A stretch of 23,021 nt of DNA from Asterionellopsis glacialis (GCA_014885115.2 WKLE02000290.1:6302-29322); one strand, 5' to 3'; shown: positions 1-11,300, counted from the stretch's first letter. Numbers and translations are program-made. The notes: generated from the sequence alone by a model not told the origin.

Positions 1-414
1 TATTAAAAAAAGCCGACTTCTAAAGAATCATAGAGAATGTTTTGAAAATATTGACTTTACACATCGTCACTCAAAAGTACATTATAAGATGGGAATACCA
101 AAAAAGTAGAATTTCGAAAACAAGGTAGTAAGAAATAATTGTATTTTCTTTTGTTTCATATTAAATCTCTATAGTGTGACGACAAAAGCGTGGAAGTCCC
201 TTCCGTCCAAGTGCAGCCTTTAGAGGGGAACGGAGTCTTACAGTAGTACGATAGACTAGGCGTTCCGATAGAGTGTAAGCCAAAGATACCGGTACCCGTA
301 AAATGGTATATAACAGTGTAGCGATCGTCCAGCTACCATGCAACGGCATATTCTGCTTTGTCAACTCAAAAAGGACAGAAAAATTTAACCTTTACCTACT
401 CATTCATTCGTCTA
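1..414. other. Left-edge intergenic stretch
   Basis: No convincing gene is visible. The longest open frame (minus strand, 161-364, 67 codons) begins with a TTG codon, has no recognisable domain, and is probably chance. The segment lies downstream of the thioredoxin-like gene and probably holds its 3' UTR. Confidence 0.5.
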
Positions 415-1215
415 TTACTGTTGCTGCTGCTGTTTCGAAGAAGATGTCTTCTTGATGTCATCTGCAATGGTATCTAAGAGTGCTTCACCTTCTTCCAATT
501 CCTTCTTCAATTTTAATTCTTCATCTGTCATGGCTTTGTATTCTTCCAAAGTTTCACATAAAATGTCAATTTTTTTCGGTCCACAGGGGAAGCCTGTCAA
601 TTTACCATAAGGTTGCTTGTAAAAATGGACTGTAGGTAATCTTTTAATACCCAAGGATTTACACAAAATGGTATTGGCACCAAATTCAATTTGAGCAAAT
701 CGGACAGTGCCCTTGGAAACTACCTGGCCATCCCGGTCCATTTTATCTGCGTCTTCCATTGCTAAATGACGATATTGTACACCAAACTTTTGACATGACT
801 TACACCAAGCCGCATGAAATTTGATTATACACAAACGATCATCTTGTTGAATGAAATCTAAAAATTCATCAAGGGATGATATAGTCGTGATTTTGGGAAC
901 TAAACTGTTGGAAGAACTGTTACTCGTGCTTCTCTTACTATCTTTTGACTGTTGGACTTTTTCATCACTATCACCAATCTCGACATTATTCTTTTCACTT
1001 TGTGGTGTTGTCTCATATTGTTCCTGCTTGTTAGCTTTATTTTTCTCGTTGTTGTCATTGTCACCAAGACCTAGAAAGAAGTGTCTTGCAGTAGTTGATG
1101 ATGCTGTGGATGGTAGCCGTGGGGTGGGATTCACTACTACGAAACTTTGAATCATCCAACAAGATGACGATAAGAATAATATCAAGGCAAAGGTAGCGGT
1201 CGTTCGAATCATCAT
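415..1215 (-). CDS. Plastid-targeted thioredoxin-like protein (WCKSC active site)
   Basis: Intronless gene of 266 residues from the chosen start. The open frame reaches back to an ATG at 1356 (313 aa). I prefer the Met at 1215 because it is followed directly by a hydrophobic signal-peptide core (about residues 4-24) ending in QSF-VVV, an ASAFAP-like diatom plastid motif with F at about residue 25. A low-complexity K/N/Q/S linker follows, then a thioredoxin fold. The redox motif WCKSC has cysteines at about 138 and 141, and the cis-proline is at about 194 in KRLPTVHFYK. The family reduces or isomerises disulfides; WCKSC instead of canonical WCGPC points to an atypical plastid thioredoxin, possibly with a specialised partner. 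The C-terminus is a charged helix ending in five glutamines encoded by a CAG run, likely a slippage product. Fold call is firm; plastid location is inferred; exact partner is unknown. Confidence 0.85.
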   Translation of the reverse strand: MMIRTTATFALILFLSSSCWMIQSFVVVNPTPRLPSTASSTTARHFFLGLGDNDNNEKNKANKQEQYETTPQSEKNNVEIGDSDEKVQQSKDSKRSTSNSSSNSLVPKITTISSLDEFLDFIQQDDRLCIIKFHAAWCKSCQKFGVQYRHLAMEDADKMDRDGQVVSKGTVRFAQIEFGANTILCKSLGIKRLPTVHFYKQPYGKLTGFPCGPKKIDILCETLEEYKAMTDEELKLKKELEEGEALLDTIADDIKKTSSSKQQQQQ

Positions 1216-1356
1216 TATACAATTAATTTGTCTCAGCGTGTATGTGTTTGGCTCTTCTTTCTTTGTTGTGCTAGCAGCAAGAGCGTCGAACTTATTCCGT
1301 GCTGTTTTCGTTGTGTGTTGATGGAATCGGCGCGTACCTAATATTATTGCCATCAC

Positions 1357-1935
1357 CTCAATCGTATCACTTTTCCAGCGCTCTAGTAGAGTTCCACCTT
1401 TCTAACCGGTACTGAATTCTCGAAGGAACACCTGTCTAAAAAAAATTCTTCAACGAGACACCCTTCTGTATGGAGAGCTATGTAGAATCTACGTATTGGA
1501 CTCTTTATCTATCATAGTCATACTACAAATATGGGGTTAGAGAAGAAATTCCTAGATATAGTAATGAGGCCAACGTTGAAATGTACATCATATAAGAAAT
1601 GTACATAATTGGAGCATAGAAAAGACTCTACTCCATCATCAATTTCTCCATCATCTCTCAGGTGTCTGTGTTCTACCAGGTGCTCTTTGAAGAGCAACAG
1701 GACAAATCATCTGTTTATTAATTAAGCCTAGACTAAGTTCAAGGTTCAGCAAAACAAGTACGCACTTCCTTAAACTGTAAAAATAGTACTATCATCATTT
1801 GTGTCCCTCTCGTACTTCCAAGCTAAAGAGGGAGGTAAGACGATAGGGAGAGGAAAAATCAGTTCTCTGTGTACAGTATTGAATAATATTTTATTTGTAA
1901 GGTTCGAGCTGAGACAGATCCACCAACTATGGTAC
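1357..1935. other. Intergenic, no gene seen
   Basis: AT-rich sequence upstream of the thioredoxin-like gene. It should contain that gene's promoter and 5' UTR, but I saw no clear TATA box, conserved motif or coding frame. Confidence 0.5.
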
Positions 1936-1959
1936 TAGTCAAAAACTACCCCGAACCAC
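1936..1959 (+). repeat. Left terminal inverted repeat
   Basis: Starts TAGTCAAAAACTACC and ends GAACCAC. It is the reverse complement of 2827-2850 except for two adjacent bases (CC here, TT in the complement of the right copy). Confidence 0.65.
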
Positions 1960-2826
1960 GAGACGTGAACACAAAAGCACGTGACCATAACTCAAGACTG
2001 TTCTGACCAAAAGTCGTTTTTCAAGTTGCATTCCATCAGTTTAATAACATAGGCTTTGCATAATATCTCTGGAATTGCCTAAATGTAGTTGCAATAACAA
2101 TATATATTAGCTCAAAGTTGACCCTTTTTCAGAAAATTTGTTGTCCCAAAATTGTTGGTACTGCCCTGAACCACGTTCTCGTAGGAATTCTGTAGATGCT
2201 GGTGTGCCGGCCAGCTCAAAATGTACACATTTGGCTCTTTTTTTGCAGAACGCAACAAAAAAAAGGTTTGATGTTACAAATGCATCTCTAGTTTGGTTTG
2301 TTCAACTATATCTATTGTGTGTTCTTTCATTACCCTGTCTACCTCTCTATGAGAAAAGTGTTGTTCCTTCACCATATAATCTTATATTGTAAGTTTTTTT
2401 GTTCTTGCATTCTCTCCTATTATACTTTCAGTGCTGCCAATGTTGTTGGAAGGGCACCTAACCCTAACCGTAATCTCAAATGATATACGGCTAAGGGTTC
2501 TTTTACAGTACAAGATCATTAAGAGTGCTTTTAAGGTAAAAATTTGTTGATGTTGAGGAAAAAATTGCTAATGTAAACCAAGATGGTCCAGTACCAGTTG
2601 GCGTACATTTGAACGACCAACCAAATGTGTACATTTCAGATTTTTTTCACCAAAAATTGAAAAAGCTATTATCTTTGTACCCTCCTGACAGGTCAATATA
2701 TTGGTCCCTACTTTGCAGGTCCAGCTGTGAAGTATTAAAAAAAAGCTTTCCTTAGGATGTCCAACTTTGAAAAACCAACCAAAATTGATCGTGTTCTGGT
2801 GTTTTTTGTTAAAATGTGTACATTTT

Positions 2827-2850
2827 GTGGTTCAAGGTAGTTTTTGACTA
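2827..2850 (-). repeat. Right terminal inverted repeat
   Basis: Partner of 1936-1959, 22 of 24 positions identical in inverted orientation. It directly abuts a copy of the internal AAATGTGTACATTT motif. Confidence 0.65.
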
Positions 2851-2954
2851 TTAGGCCTAGTCTAGTAAGCGCAGACTGCAGAGTGCTGACACTTTCTCAG
2901 CCTCTACCTAATCTCTAGATTCTAGAGAAAGATTACTGGTCAACCCAATTATTA

Positions 2955-3376
2955 CTGTACAGTTATACCAAATACTGGAACAAGTGCAGCACCATGGCTT
3001 ACAGCTAACTGAACAAAACCTTTTCGATTTTTAAACACAACAGAATCTTTACCAACAACTGTTTACATGGATTCTTCTTCACCACCACCTGTACATGTGA
3101 TTGCATTCCTACCATTACTTGAAGCCTTTGGAGCTACTTTCCTTGATGCATTGGTGTATCCCATGTTTAGAAATAGTTATTGGAATGCAACAGGTATTTG
3201 GAACATAACTGCAGCCACAAGACCTGTCATTTTCCCATCACCAAAAAATTAAATTGTTAATCAAAGGGATTGTTTGGAAATGCCAACATATTAAGAGGGC
3301 CAACAATGAATCCCATGTGGATAAACAGCAAATACATTTTGGTTGATGTCCCAAGTGTGAACTGCTATCATAGAGG
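2955..3376 (-). pseudogene. DGAT2-type diacylglycerol acyltransferase pseudogene fragment
   Basis: The minus strand encodes pieces of a DGAT2-family (LPLAT-like) acyltransferase, the enzyme class that makes triacylglycerol at the ER, broken over several frames. About 3376-3300 reads VFAVYPHGIHCWP, the (H/Y)PHG active-site block. About 3303-3259 in another frame reads LNMLAFPNNPFD and then a stop. 3233-2955 in a third frame reads MTGLVAAVMFQIPV, a stop, LFLNMGYTNASRKVAPK, a GGGEEE block where DGAT2 has PGGxxE, a stop, then DSVVFKNRKGFVQLAVSHG followed by AALVPVFG. That motif order is the DGAT2 order. Two in-frame stops, at least two frame changes and missing N- and C-termini show it is dead. 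It lies about 100 bp beyond the inverted-repeat element. Confidence 0.8.
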
Positions 3377-3838
3377 GTATAGTACGTACTCCGTCCTAAA
3401 CGAACCGACGGGGGAGAAAACAGAAAAAAGCGTTTAGAGACCGAAGACGGAAAGACTTCAGACAGATGCCAAGACTCTACCCGTACACCGCTGCCTCAAT
3501 ATTTAGGGAGCCCGTCTCTCTGGACTGTGAACCGTAAAAATCTTAAGCACTCTGATTGGTTACTTTATTCGTTACTATAATGCCTGACATCTTATTTGCC
3601 TATGTACTTTGCCTTCGTTAAATTGTTTCGCAACCATTTCGCGAAAGTCACAAAACCAGGCAAACGCGAAACAGGCAAACGCGAAACACCCTCGTTCACG
3701 AAATTCGGCCCGGGCTGAGATGCTCTTACAGCTAATAAAAAATACATGGTTGGTAGTCATAATTTTACCTTACAGATCCTCAAAATAAACCTCTCATTCG
3801 TTGATTACTGTAGTAGAGAAATAAAAGAAACATAGAAG
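3377..3838. other. Intergenic, upstream of the membrane-protein gene
   Basis: Contains a two-copy 15-bp tandem repeat (listed separately) and the presumed promoter of the gene at 3839. A 61-codon minus-strand frame (3575-3760) overlaps the repeat and looks like chance. Confidence 0.5.
3657..3686 (+). repeat. 15-bp tandem repeat, two copies
   Basis: The unit CAGGCAAACGCGAAA occurs twice back to back without mismatch, in a locally more GC-rich patch about 150 bp upstream of the ATG at 3839. Related GCGAAA/TTTCGC words occur just before it. Confidence 0.85.
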
Positions 3839-5167
3839 ATGAAACTAATTGCCAAGAATGTGATTCCCCTCATGGTTACCATGATGGTTCCTTGCATGAT
3901 AGGCGTAAGCGGATTTACGGGCATGAAACCTGCTGAGAAGTCCCTCTCATTCCACCAAAGCTCTTCCATTCATTATCCGACCAAAATTTTGCGTCTTGCT
4001 CCTTCATTGATGTCCTCGGCATCAAACAATGTTGTTGCCCCCAGCAACAAGAATATGCACTCTGTGATACACCAGGCAGATGCACGTTGGACTCGCTTGG
4101 AACAAACGTCGAATGAGGCCAGAGAGTGCACCAACAGTGGTGATCATATGGGCTTTCCACATGCTGCCTTCACTCCTACCACCCCCACCTTCTCTTTATT
4201 TGTCTCGGATGTCTGGGGCTCATCGAGTGCAAATATCCAGGATCTGCCGATTCCAGAGGACAATGGAAATGTATTGCTGGTTTCAACAAGCTCCCAAACG
4301 ATCACCAACAAGAATTGGGGGGAAACCAACGCAAACAGCATGGAAAAGTTCTTGAAGAAGGCGAAGTTGCGACTCTTTACTCAAGAAGACAAGTTTGGAT
4401 TACACAAAATCACTGGTGTTGGCCAAACACTTTTAGGAGCTGCTATCTTTGGAATTGGGGCAAGTAACAGTTTTGAAGAGCTTCCCCAGACTCTTGAACC
4501 CTTGACAGCTGCCTTCAACGGAATCATACTCCTGCAGCTTGGTACCTCTGTCCAACTAGCCTTCTCTCATCGTCGTCGAGAAGCCGCTATCCGTAATGCA
4601 TTTGTCACCATGGCCCTTGGTAGCTTTGTTTCAAGCATTGCTGCTTACTTTATTGCACCCTTTTGTCCAGATTGGCTTAGTGATCCAGCCACCTCAAAGT
4701 CCCTATTCTTCATCCTTGATATCTGCATCTTTGCACTTTCTGTAGATGGGATTATGTCGTCCGTTGAAGCTATCGATATGAGCGTCTCGCATGACGAGCG
4801 GAGGAAACTACATGGATTCAGCAAGGATCTCGTTTGGTTACAGAATGCTTTGGCGTTACTTCCATTTGCCGCCATGGTACCGATTTCGTTCATAATCTTG
4901 GTTACAGTGGGTTTGTATTGTGATAGAGCCTGCTTGTTAACACTGTTAGACTCTGAACATGTCACAGGAATGGGCCAGGCAGGCCTTTACTACGGACAAA
5001 TTGCTTCCTGCATCGCATTTGGATATATTTCTTTTTTTGCAACTCTTCGCGACAAACATCTGATCAACTCAGAGACGTTTGTTACCTTGAGTGCGTCAGT
5101 GGGACTAATTCTGGCATTTGCTCAGTTCGAGCCGTGCAGGTTTCTTCTCCAGTCTATGTTCATGTAA
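3839..5167 (+). CDS. Polytopic membrane protein with secretory/plastid presequence, function unknown
   Basis: Single-exon frame of 442 residues. Residues 1-25 form a signal peptide ending in VSG-FTG, where the phenylalanine could act as a diatom plastid-import residue, though the match is weaker than in the channel gene at 13798. Residues 27-185 are hydrophilic and rich in S/T/N. Residues 190-430 hold about seven hydrophobic segments: roughly 190-208, 222-242, 253-273, 287-305, 333-360, 380-402 and 411-428. Loops between them carry charged clusters such as SHRRREAAIR and SHDERRKLHG. I do not recognise the family. The long helical C-terminal half suggests a transporter or a structural protein of a plastid or endomembrane, but no catalytic motif is visible. 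The gene converges on the chromatin gene ending at 5378, leaving about 210 bp for both 3' ends. Confidence 0.85.
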   Translation: MKLIAKNVIPLMVTMMVPCMIGVSGFTGMKPAEKSLSFHQSSSIHYPTKILRLAPSLMSSASNNVVAPSNKNMHSVIHQADARWTRLEQTSNEARECTNSGDHMGFPHAAFTPTTPTFSLFVSDVWGSSSANIQDLPIPEDNGNVLLVSTSSQTITNKNWGETNANSMEKFLKKAKLRLFTQEDKFGLHKITGVGQTLLGAAIFGIGASNSFEELPQTLEPLTAAFNGIILLQLGTSVQLAFSHRRREAAIRNAFVTMALGSFVSSIAAYFIAPFCPDWLSDPATSKSLFFILDICIFALSVDGIMSSVEAIDMSVSHDERRKLHGFSKDLVWLQNALALLPFAAMVPISFIILVTVGLYCDRACLLTLLDSEHVTGMGQAGLYYGQIASCIAFGYISFFATLRDKHLINSETFVTLSASVGLILAFAQFEPCRFLLQSMFM

Positions 5168-5377
5168 AACTAGAGAGAAGATTGTTATGTTTCAAAGTAA
5201 CGTTTTAGCCCCTATTGCAAGTAATTGAACTATTACAGTGAAATCACAACTCCTTTTCTCGACCACATCAACGAAAGACAGTAAATCATTAATGAAACAA
5301 GTTCTCTTATTGTACTGTACATTTATAACAAGTTCGTACTTCACGAGTTACAAGATAAGCAGTCTATTTAACCCATT

Positions 5378-8300
5378 TTACATGTGATCCACTAATCTGT
5401 TAGTTTGCTTTCGATTTCTCCCGTACCTACTCGGGGACTGAATCATCTCTGGGCCTCTTTCCCTCGACTTTTGTACTTTGACTTTTCTTGTTTGTGTACT
5501 CGTGTTTTTATGCTGAGAAATGGGTTTCTTTATGTGGCTACCATTGATTCGAGATCTCTTTGCAGTGCTTTTTTGATTTTGAGAAGCTTCCTCTGTATTT
5601 GAAGCATTCCTGGTATGGGAAATGTCTTCAATCAATCTCTTCCGAGGCCTTCCACGTGGTTTCTTCGTGCTTGAATTGGGCTTCACAGATTGCCCATGTT
5701 CGGAGGCATCGTCAGATTTTATCTTCCGAGGCCTTCCAAGTGGTTTCTTCGTGCTTGAATTAGGCTTCACAGATTGCTCATGTTCGGAGGCATCATCAAA
5801 TTTTATCTTACGAGGTCTTCCACGTCCTCGCTTGGGAGCTAACTTCGTCGACGACTGATTCTTTGCTGTTGACTTCGAAGGTTTCGCACGACTTTCCTTT
5901 ATTTTCTTCTTTGGCGCATCCTTCATTGTTTTAGATTCTTGAAGTTCATTTGCAACACTATCTTGGTCCAAATGGATCAGAGGCTGCAACTCGCCAACAG
6001 ACATGTCTTCCTCGTCACCATCTTCGTACCTAACCCTGTAATAATGACCTTCTTCTGCCGGCAATTGAATAACAGTTCCTTTAAACTTGCCAAGTTTTCC
6101 GAATTCTTTCACGAGCAGTGAACCGATTTCGATGTTTGATTTTGGATCATTATCAGATGAAACCTGAGCAGCCTTTACACAACTTTCTTCCTTTTGCGAA
6201 GGCTTTTCTCGTGTTGATCGGAGATCTTCAAGAATTTCTTCCAGTGTCTTACCCGTGCCGTGTTCAGCCTCTGAGTCACCAATTAACTGACACGTGGCAG
6301 AATATTCATCGTCGCTGCCTTCTCCCTCGTTTTCGACACTTTCCTTTTTTGCTGTGCACTTTTCACAAAACCAATCGCCCTCAGGAACCGCGGATAAATT
6401 TGCACATGTTGGGTGGGCTACATTTGGGCAGCTTTCGCAACAAATTACATCCCCAATGAGACCACAAACATAGCAAAAGTAGTAGTGACCATCTTCGTCA
6501 ACCCGAAAATAAGATTGAATAAATTCATCACTCATTCGAATAGGCTTTTGAAATTCTGCAGTAGCAGCTTCGAGCCGTGATCGCGCCATCAGCAAAGCAG
6601 ATTTTGCTAAGGCTAGAATGTCAGCTGGAGATGGCCTGGTCTCGCCACTGATGGATTCCTCAGTCATATTCGACACTGTTGGTGGACTTGGTGTTGCGGT
6701 CGATTCTGGCACTGGTTCACTGTTGGTCGAGTTTTTAGATACGTCAGAGTTTACTGGTGCAAGAATTACAGGATTTACAAGTAATTTCAGTTGGCTTTCC
6801 GGATGCAATCGAAGAATCATTTCGTCGACTCCCGTGGTCCCTCTAAACTTAGGCGCACCTTGAAAGAAATCAATCCAATCGAAGTCAGGATTGGCATGAT
6901 TTTTCACTATTCTACAGTAGGGCAAATTCCGCCTTAATGCAACACATCTGCCACACGGATTCATCTTGTTCTGTCTGCCGAATAAGACTCGCGACAATGG
7001 CAAATTACTATCATACTCAGTGATTGAGAGTTTTGTCAGACAATCAGCGTCTAGATCAGAGGCTGCAACAGCAGTGTTGATAATTTGATCTGTCTGGAAA
7101 GCGGCTTCTGAGGAATTTTTGAGCGGTTTCACGACTCTACCGTTGCACCTTACCTTGATTGTTATCTGAGGTAGTAACTGTGCAGAATTGGGAGCACGCA
7201 GCCGGTCGTTGCAAGGGTCTCGTCCAAGTGATTTAAGGATGACCGCGATCTTCTCATTAATGAAACGCATTTCCTTTTCTTCCTCAGAAAGATCCTTGGG
7301 AGCGTCGGATACGTTTTGAGGTAACTTTGGCTTTCGCGATAAACCAAATACCTTTTCAAAAACACGAGTATCCAATACACATGCTAGTGCTGTTGCATAT
7401 AATTTTCGAACTTCGCTCATAACAGCTTTGTATGCTCGCTCTTCCGGTTTTAGTTTAATCTTTGTTTTTTTCTTGGTCGCTTTCGTGATAATTTTGTTGT
7501 TTCCCTTTTTTGTCTTCCCTTTGGGGGGTGATGTGAGCCTTGACAAATTCGAAGACTTTTCTTTTTCCATTTTATCATTTTCCAAAAGATATGAACGTGC
7601 TAGCTTTTTGAGCGAAATGGCCGATTTCCCTTTTTGATTTGTCTTTCGGGCAATCATAAAAGCAAGGATCATGGACGAAACGTAAGCTTCCTGAATATCA
7701 TGCACAAGTGCGGCTGTACTTCGATAAAATCCTTTTTGAAGACGTAGTTGGATCATTTCCAAACAAAGCTTTGGATTGGGAGAAAACAGTTCGTGTTTAA
7801 CAATTTTTGAAGATCCTCCATCATCACTGTCGGATTGAACATCGTCAGATGTCCACGAAGGAAGAAAACATGATTCTGCAAGCAGCTTTACACTCGATTC
7901 TCTTGTGCTCTGACGGCCTCGAGTCCGTGGGATAATACCTTCTGTGACGTTTTCAGCTCCACACTCGAAGAACGCCTCGTACGATGGCAATTTCGACTTG
8001 CCAGACGATACAGGGTAAACTCCCTGCTTGACATTTTCCAGGCAGAACTTTGGATCGACATAATCAGAGGGAATTTCACACAAACATCGGCGCTTCAACA
8101 TATTAAAGCAACGATCAATCGATAGGGCCAGAGAGGGCTCTATTCCAAGGGGAATCTCAAGAGAAGCTGAGGTGTCATTGGAACCTATGATTTCATTCTG
8201 ACAACGAAACCAGGAGGGCATCAAAAACGACGTCCGCAAATCGACTGCGCAACATGGACATGCAAGAAGGGGGCTTTGCATGGCCTCAGTTGACTTTTTG

Positions 8301-11300
8301 CTACATCCTCGGGTTCTTGTGGATGGTATTGCAACTAAAGCCCGTTCTTTTCTACTTTCAATTGAGCATGGTCTCCAAAATATCTCATGCACTGGATTAG
8401 AAGAGCAAGCTGCTTCCAGATGGATCCCAACAGAAAGCAACGGGGTTGCAATGTCAAAGCAAAGATTCCCTTCGCCTTCAGCAATAGACCCCAATCCTGG
8501 AAAGGCAGCACGCACCCATACGACGTTCCCCCTTTTCCATTCCTTATCTGGATTTACACCGAAGGGACTTGTATCATTGGCAAGGTCTGGGAGTTTGCAT
8601 TGATCAATTCGAAGGGATTGGTAATGACTCTTGATGAACTTTTCATGAAAGGTTCTGTTGTAAAAAATTACATCACCACACTGAGGAACCCATTCGAAGC
8701 TTTCTGGAATATAACTCGACTTTTCTTCTTTCGATTCACTGTTGAGGAGCGCCCAAGACCGGTCAGCCTCAATAGCAGTAATCCAATTCCTATTCAGAGG
8801 TTCTCTAAAAGGACCAAAAAAAGGGCTGTCGTCCATTTCTTTCCGTTTCTTTTTATTTCCGTTGATGTTCTCTTCGCCGTCCTTCTTATTTGCTGAACAT
8901 TGTAATAAAACAAGCTTTCGCCTTTCTTCGTCAACTCTTCTCCTGGTTTCCATTTCGCGCTGATGACTCGACGCTACGCGCCATACTTCTGCTTTCAAAC
9001 CTGGTAAAACAGCCAACGCATCCTTCATGATTTCTGAATCGGGAGAGTTGTACAAAGCGCAATTGCATCCGATATCTTGCAAATCCGATAGTAACGCATC
9101 AATACTTCTATAGTAACACTCCTGATTGCTACCAGGAGCGACCCGAAGCCGTTTGTAAATACGCCCGAGCCACATTCCCAGCGGTATCGCGCAGAAATAA
9201 GTTGGATGATCCTTTGCACGAACAGGATAGTAGAAAGGATCACAGTTCGGTCTCTCTTCAATGTACTTGTCGAGGGTACATTCAATTTTTGCCCGCAAAG
9301 CCTCCTCTAACGAGGTGACCGGACCGTCTACACTTCTTACCATCCCTTGTAATTCCGAGAAGGCTTGTAGAAAGCTCGGTGGGCCTTCCTCCATCGTAGC
9401 TGTGATATCTGCTTTCTCAGGTTCAACCAGATCCCAGCAAGAATACTCAGCATTGTTTTTAAATTTCCCCTCTTCAGTTTTGACACTGATTCCCTTCCAA
9501 ATAGGAAGAGTGTTTAAGATAATATCTCTAACACGCTTTTCTAGCAACAAACCTCCTTGCAACTGCTGTAACTCTGACTTATTCTCTGCCAGTGTCACTA
9601 AGGAACCAACTCGATCGTTGTCTTGCAGGCAGCGCATCATAACTAAGGCTACGCCATACATGTCTGGTAAAAAGAATTTTTGTTGCTGCGTAAACACTTT
9701 CTGTAGAAAGCTAAGAAGTGGCTTTTGTTCACTAAATATATCACCAAATAATGTTGTTAAATCATCAAGTCTATCCGAAAGAAGAGGCGAGCCACACACT
9801 TTCTGTGTCGGAAACCCGGCTATGGTTCCACTATTCTTCTTTTCCGAGCGTGGTTGAACAGCGTCGCCGACTGAAAATGACTGTGAAATTCTGTATGCCC
9901 AAGAAAAGGGGAGCAAAAACGGACCAGTCTTGGATGGAAAGGTGACAATGTTGAATGACGGAGGAAGATGAGGGTTAGATAGACTTTTTGATGACGATGA
10001 TTCATCTCCATCGTCATTTGTTTGCCAATCTGGTGGAGTCAGACCTGTTAATGGTCGCAGTTGTACCACCAGGCATAAGTGAGGCTTGCGAGACTTTTTC
10101 TTTTTCGGTTTCTTGGTAAGTTCCTTCCTCCATTTGTTGTTGTTACTATCCCTTTTCGGTTTAGAGACTTCTTTCGCTTTCTTTTTTGTTTTCTTCTCAA
10201 CGCTGCTTTTCTTTGCCTTCTCTTTCGACTTCTTTTTAATCTTGCCGTTGGTATTGCTTTTCGCCGTGTTTTCTTTCTTTTTCGGTGTCTTTTTTGTTTT
10301 GTCCTTGATAGTGCCATTTTTCGTTTTACTTTCCTTTCCAGAGGAGTCAGTCTTATCTTCGTTTTCCTCAGGTACTTTCCAAGTTATTTGGACGACTCCT
10401 TCTTCCTTGATTACCACCTTTTGGTCTCTATTAGGATCTTGAGGAAATTCTGCATGTGTCTTTTCGACACGACAAACCAATGGCCACCGTCCTAGGTCGC
10501 CATGTATAGCAGATAACCACTCATCTGTCCACCAATGCTTGGTCTTGCCATTGTCAGAAGGTAGTGATTGAGATTCCGATGGTAGTTGTGGCTCCTGTTT
10601 CTTGTCTGCCTTACCGTTGGTATCGTTTGTTCTCTCTTCTTGGTATTGTTGTTGCTCTTTCTCTTTGTTTTTTTTATCGGCTCGTAGCTTGCTTCTTTCC
10701 TTTTGAGCCCTCACCCACAAAGGGAGCATAGTTTTATTTTTTGACCGGTTTCCCATAACATCAGGATGAGCCTCGAGAAACTGTTGGTGTCCTGCAGGAT
10801 AATACAGTACGACATCACCAACTTGCGGAACAAACGTTTTAGGGTCAAAAACGGAAGGTATGGCATCTCGTTCAAGCCACGACCGATCAATGGATTTTTC
10901 AAAATCAGGTGATATCCATCCACCAACATTCCGAATTGGAAACTCCTTCTTCGATCTACTACTACCAGATGTCTTTTGAGAACTTTGTGCGGCATCAGTA
11001 GTAGCAACTGCAGCATCTTTTGATTTTTCGTCGACAGACTTTGCACCGGCTTCTGATATTTGTGTACTTGTTTCAACACCATCTGAAGACTCCTTCAGGG
11101 CCTTAGCTTTTGCCTCCGTAAGTAGACTCATACCAGCTCTTACTCTTATTTTTAATGGTTTTCCTCTAGCATCGAAGGAAATCTGAAAAGGAACATTCTT
11201 TTTAGTTGTGATTTCTGGAGTTTCGTCATCATCAGGACTAGTTGATTTTGTTGTTGTTGCTTTTTCCAGGGCAGTAGTAGGAGCATCCGTATGTCTGTCT

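Larger units (their letters stand above)
1936..2850. mobile_element. Possible TIR-bounded DNA transposon remnant, 915 bp
   Basis: The two ends are 24-bp inverted repeats (1936-1959 and 2827-2850) that match at 22 of 24 positions. Both ends carry TA as the outermost dinucleotide, which could be a TA target-site duplication as in Tc1/mariner-type elements, though two bases are weak evidence. The interior contains three copies of a 14-bp motif (AAATGTGTACATTT and its complement) near 2218-2232, 2623-2636 and 2811-2826, one immediately inside the right end, as expected for subterminal transposase sites. No intact transposase is visible. It could be a non-autonomous element, a decayed one, or a chance inverted repeat. 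Confidence 0.45.

Noticed and set aside
161..364. 67-codon minus-strand frame
   Set aside because: Begins with TTG, no homology or splice partner recognised.
2455..2474. Telomere-like CCTAACCCTAACC
   Set aside because: Only about two repeat units; too short to indicate an interstitial telomere.
3067..3252. 61-codon plus-strand frame
   Set aside because: It is antisense to the DGAT2-like fragments, which explain the sequence better.
10079..10495. Phenylalanine-rich plus-strand frames
   Set aside because: Complement of the lysine-rich segment of the chromatin protein; not a membrane protein.
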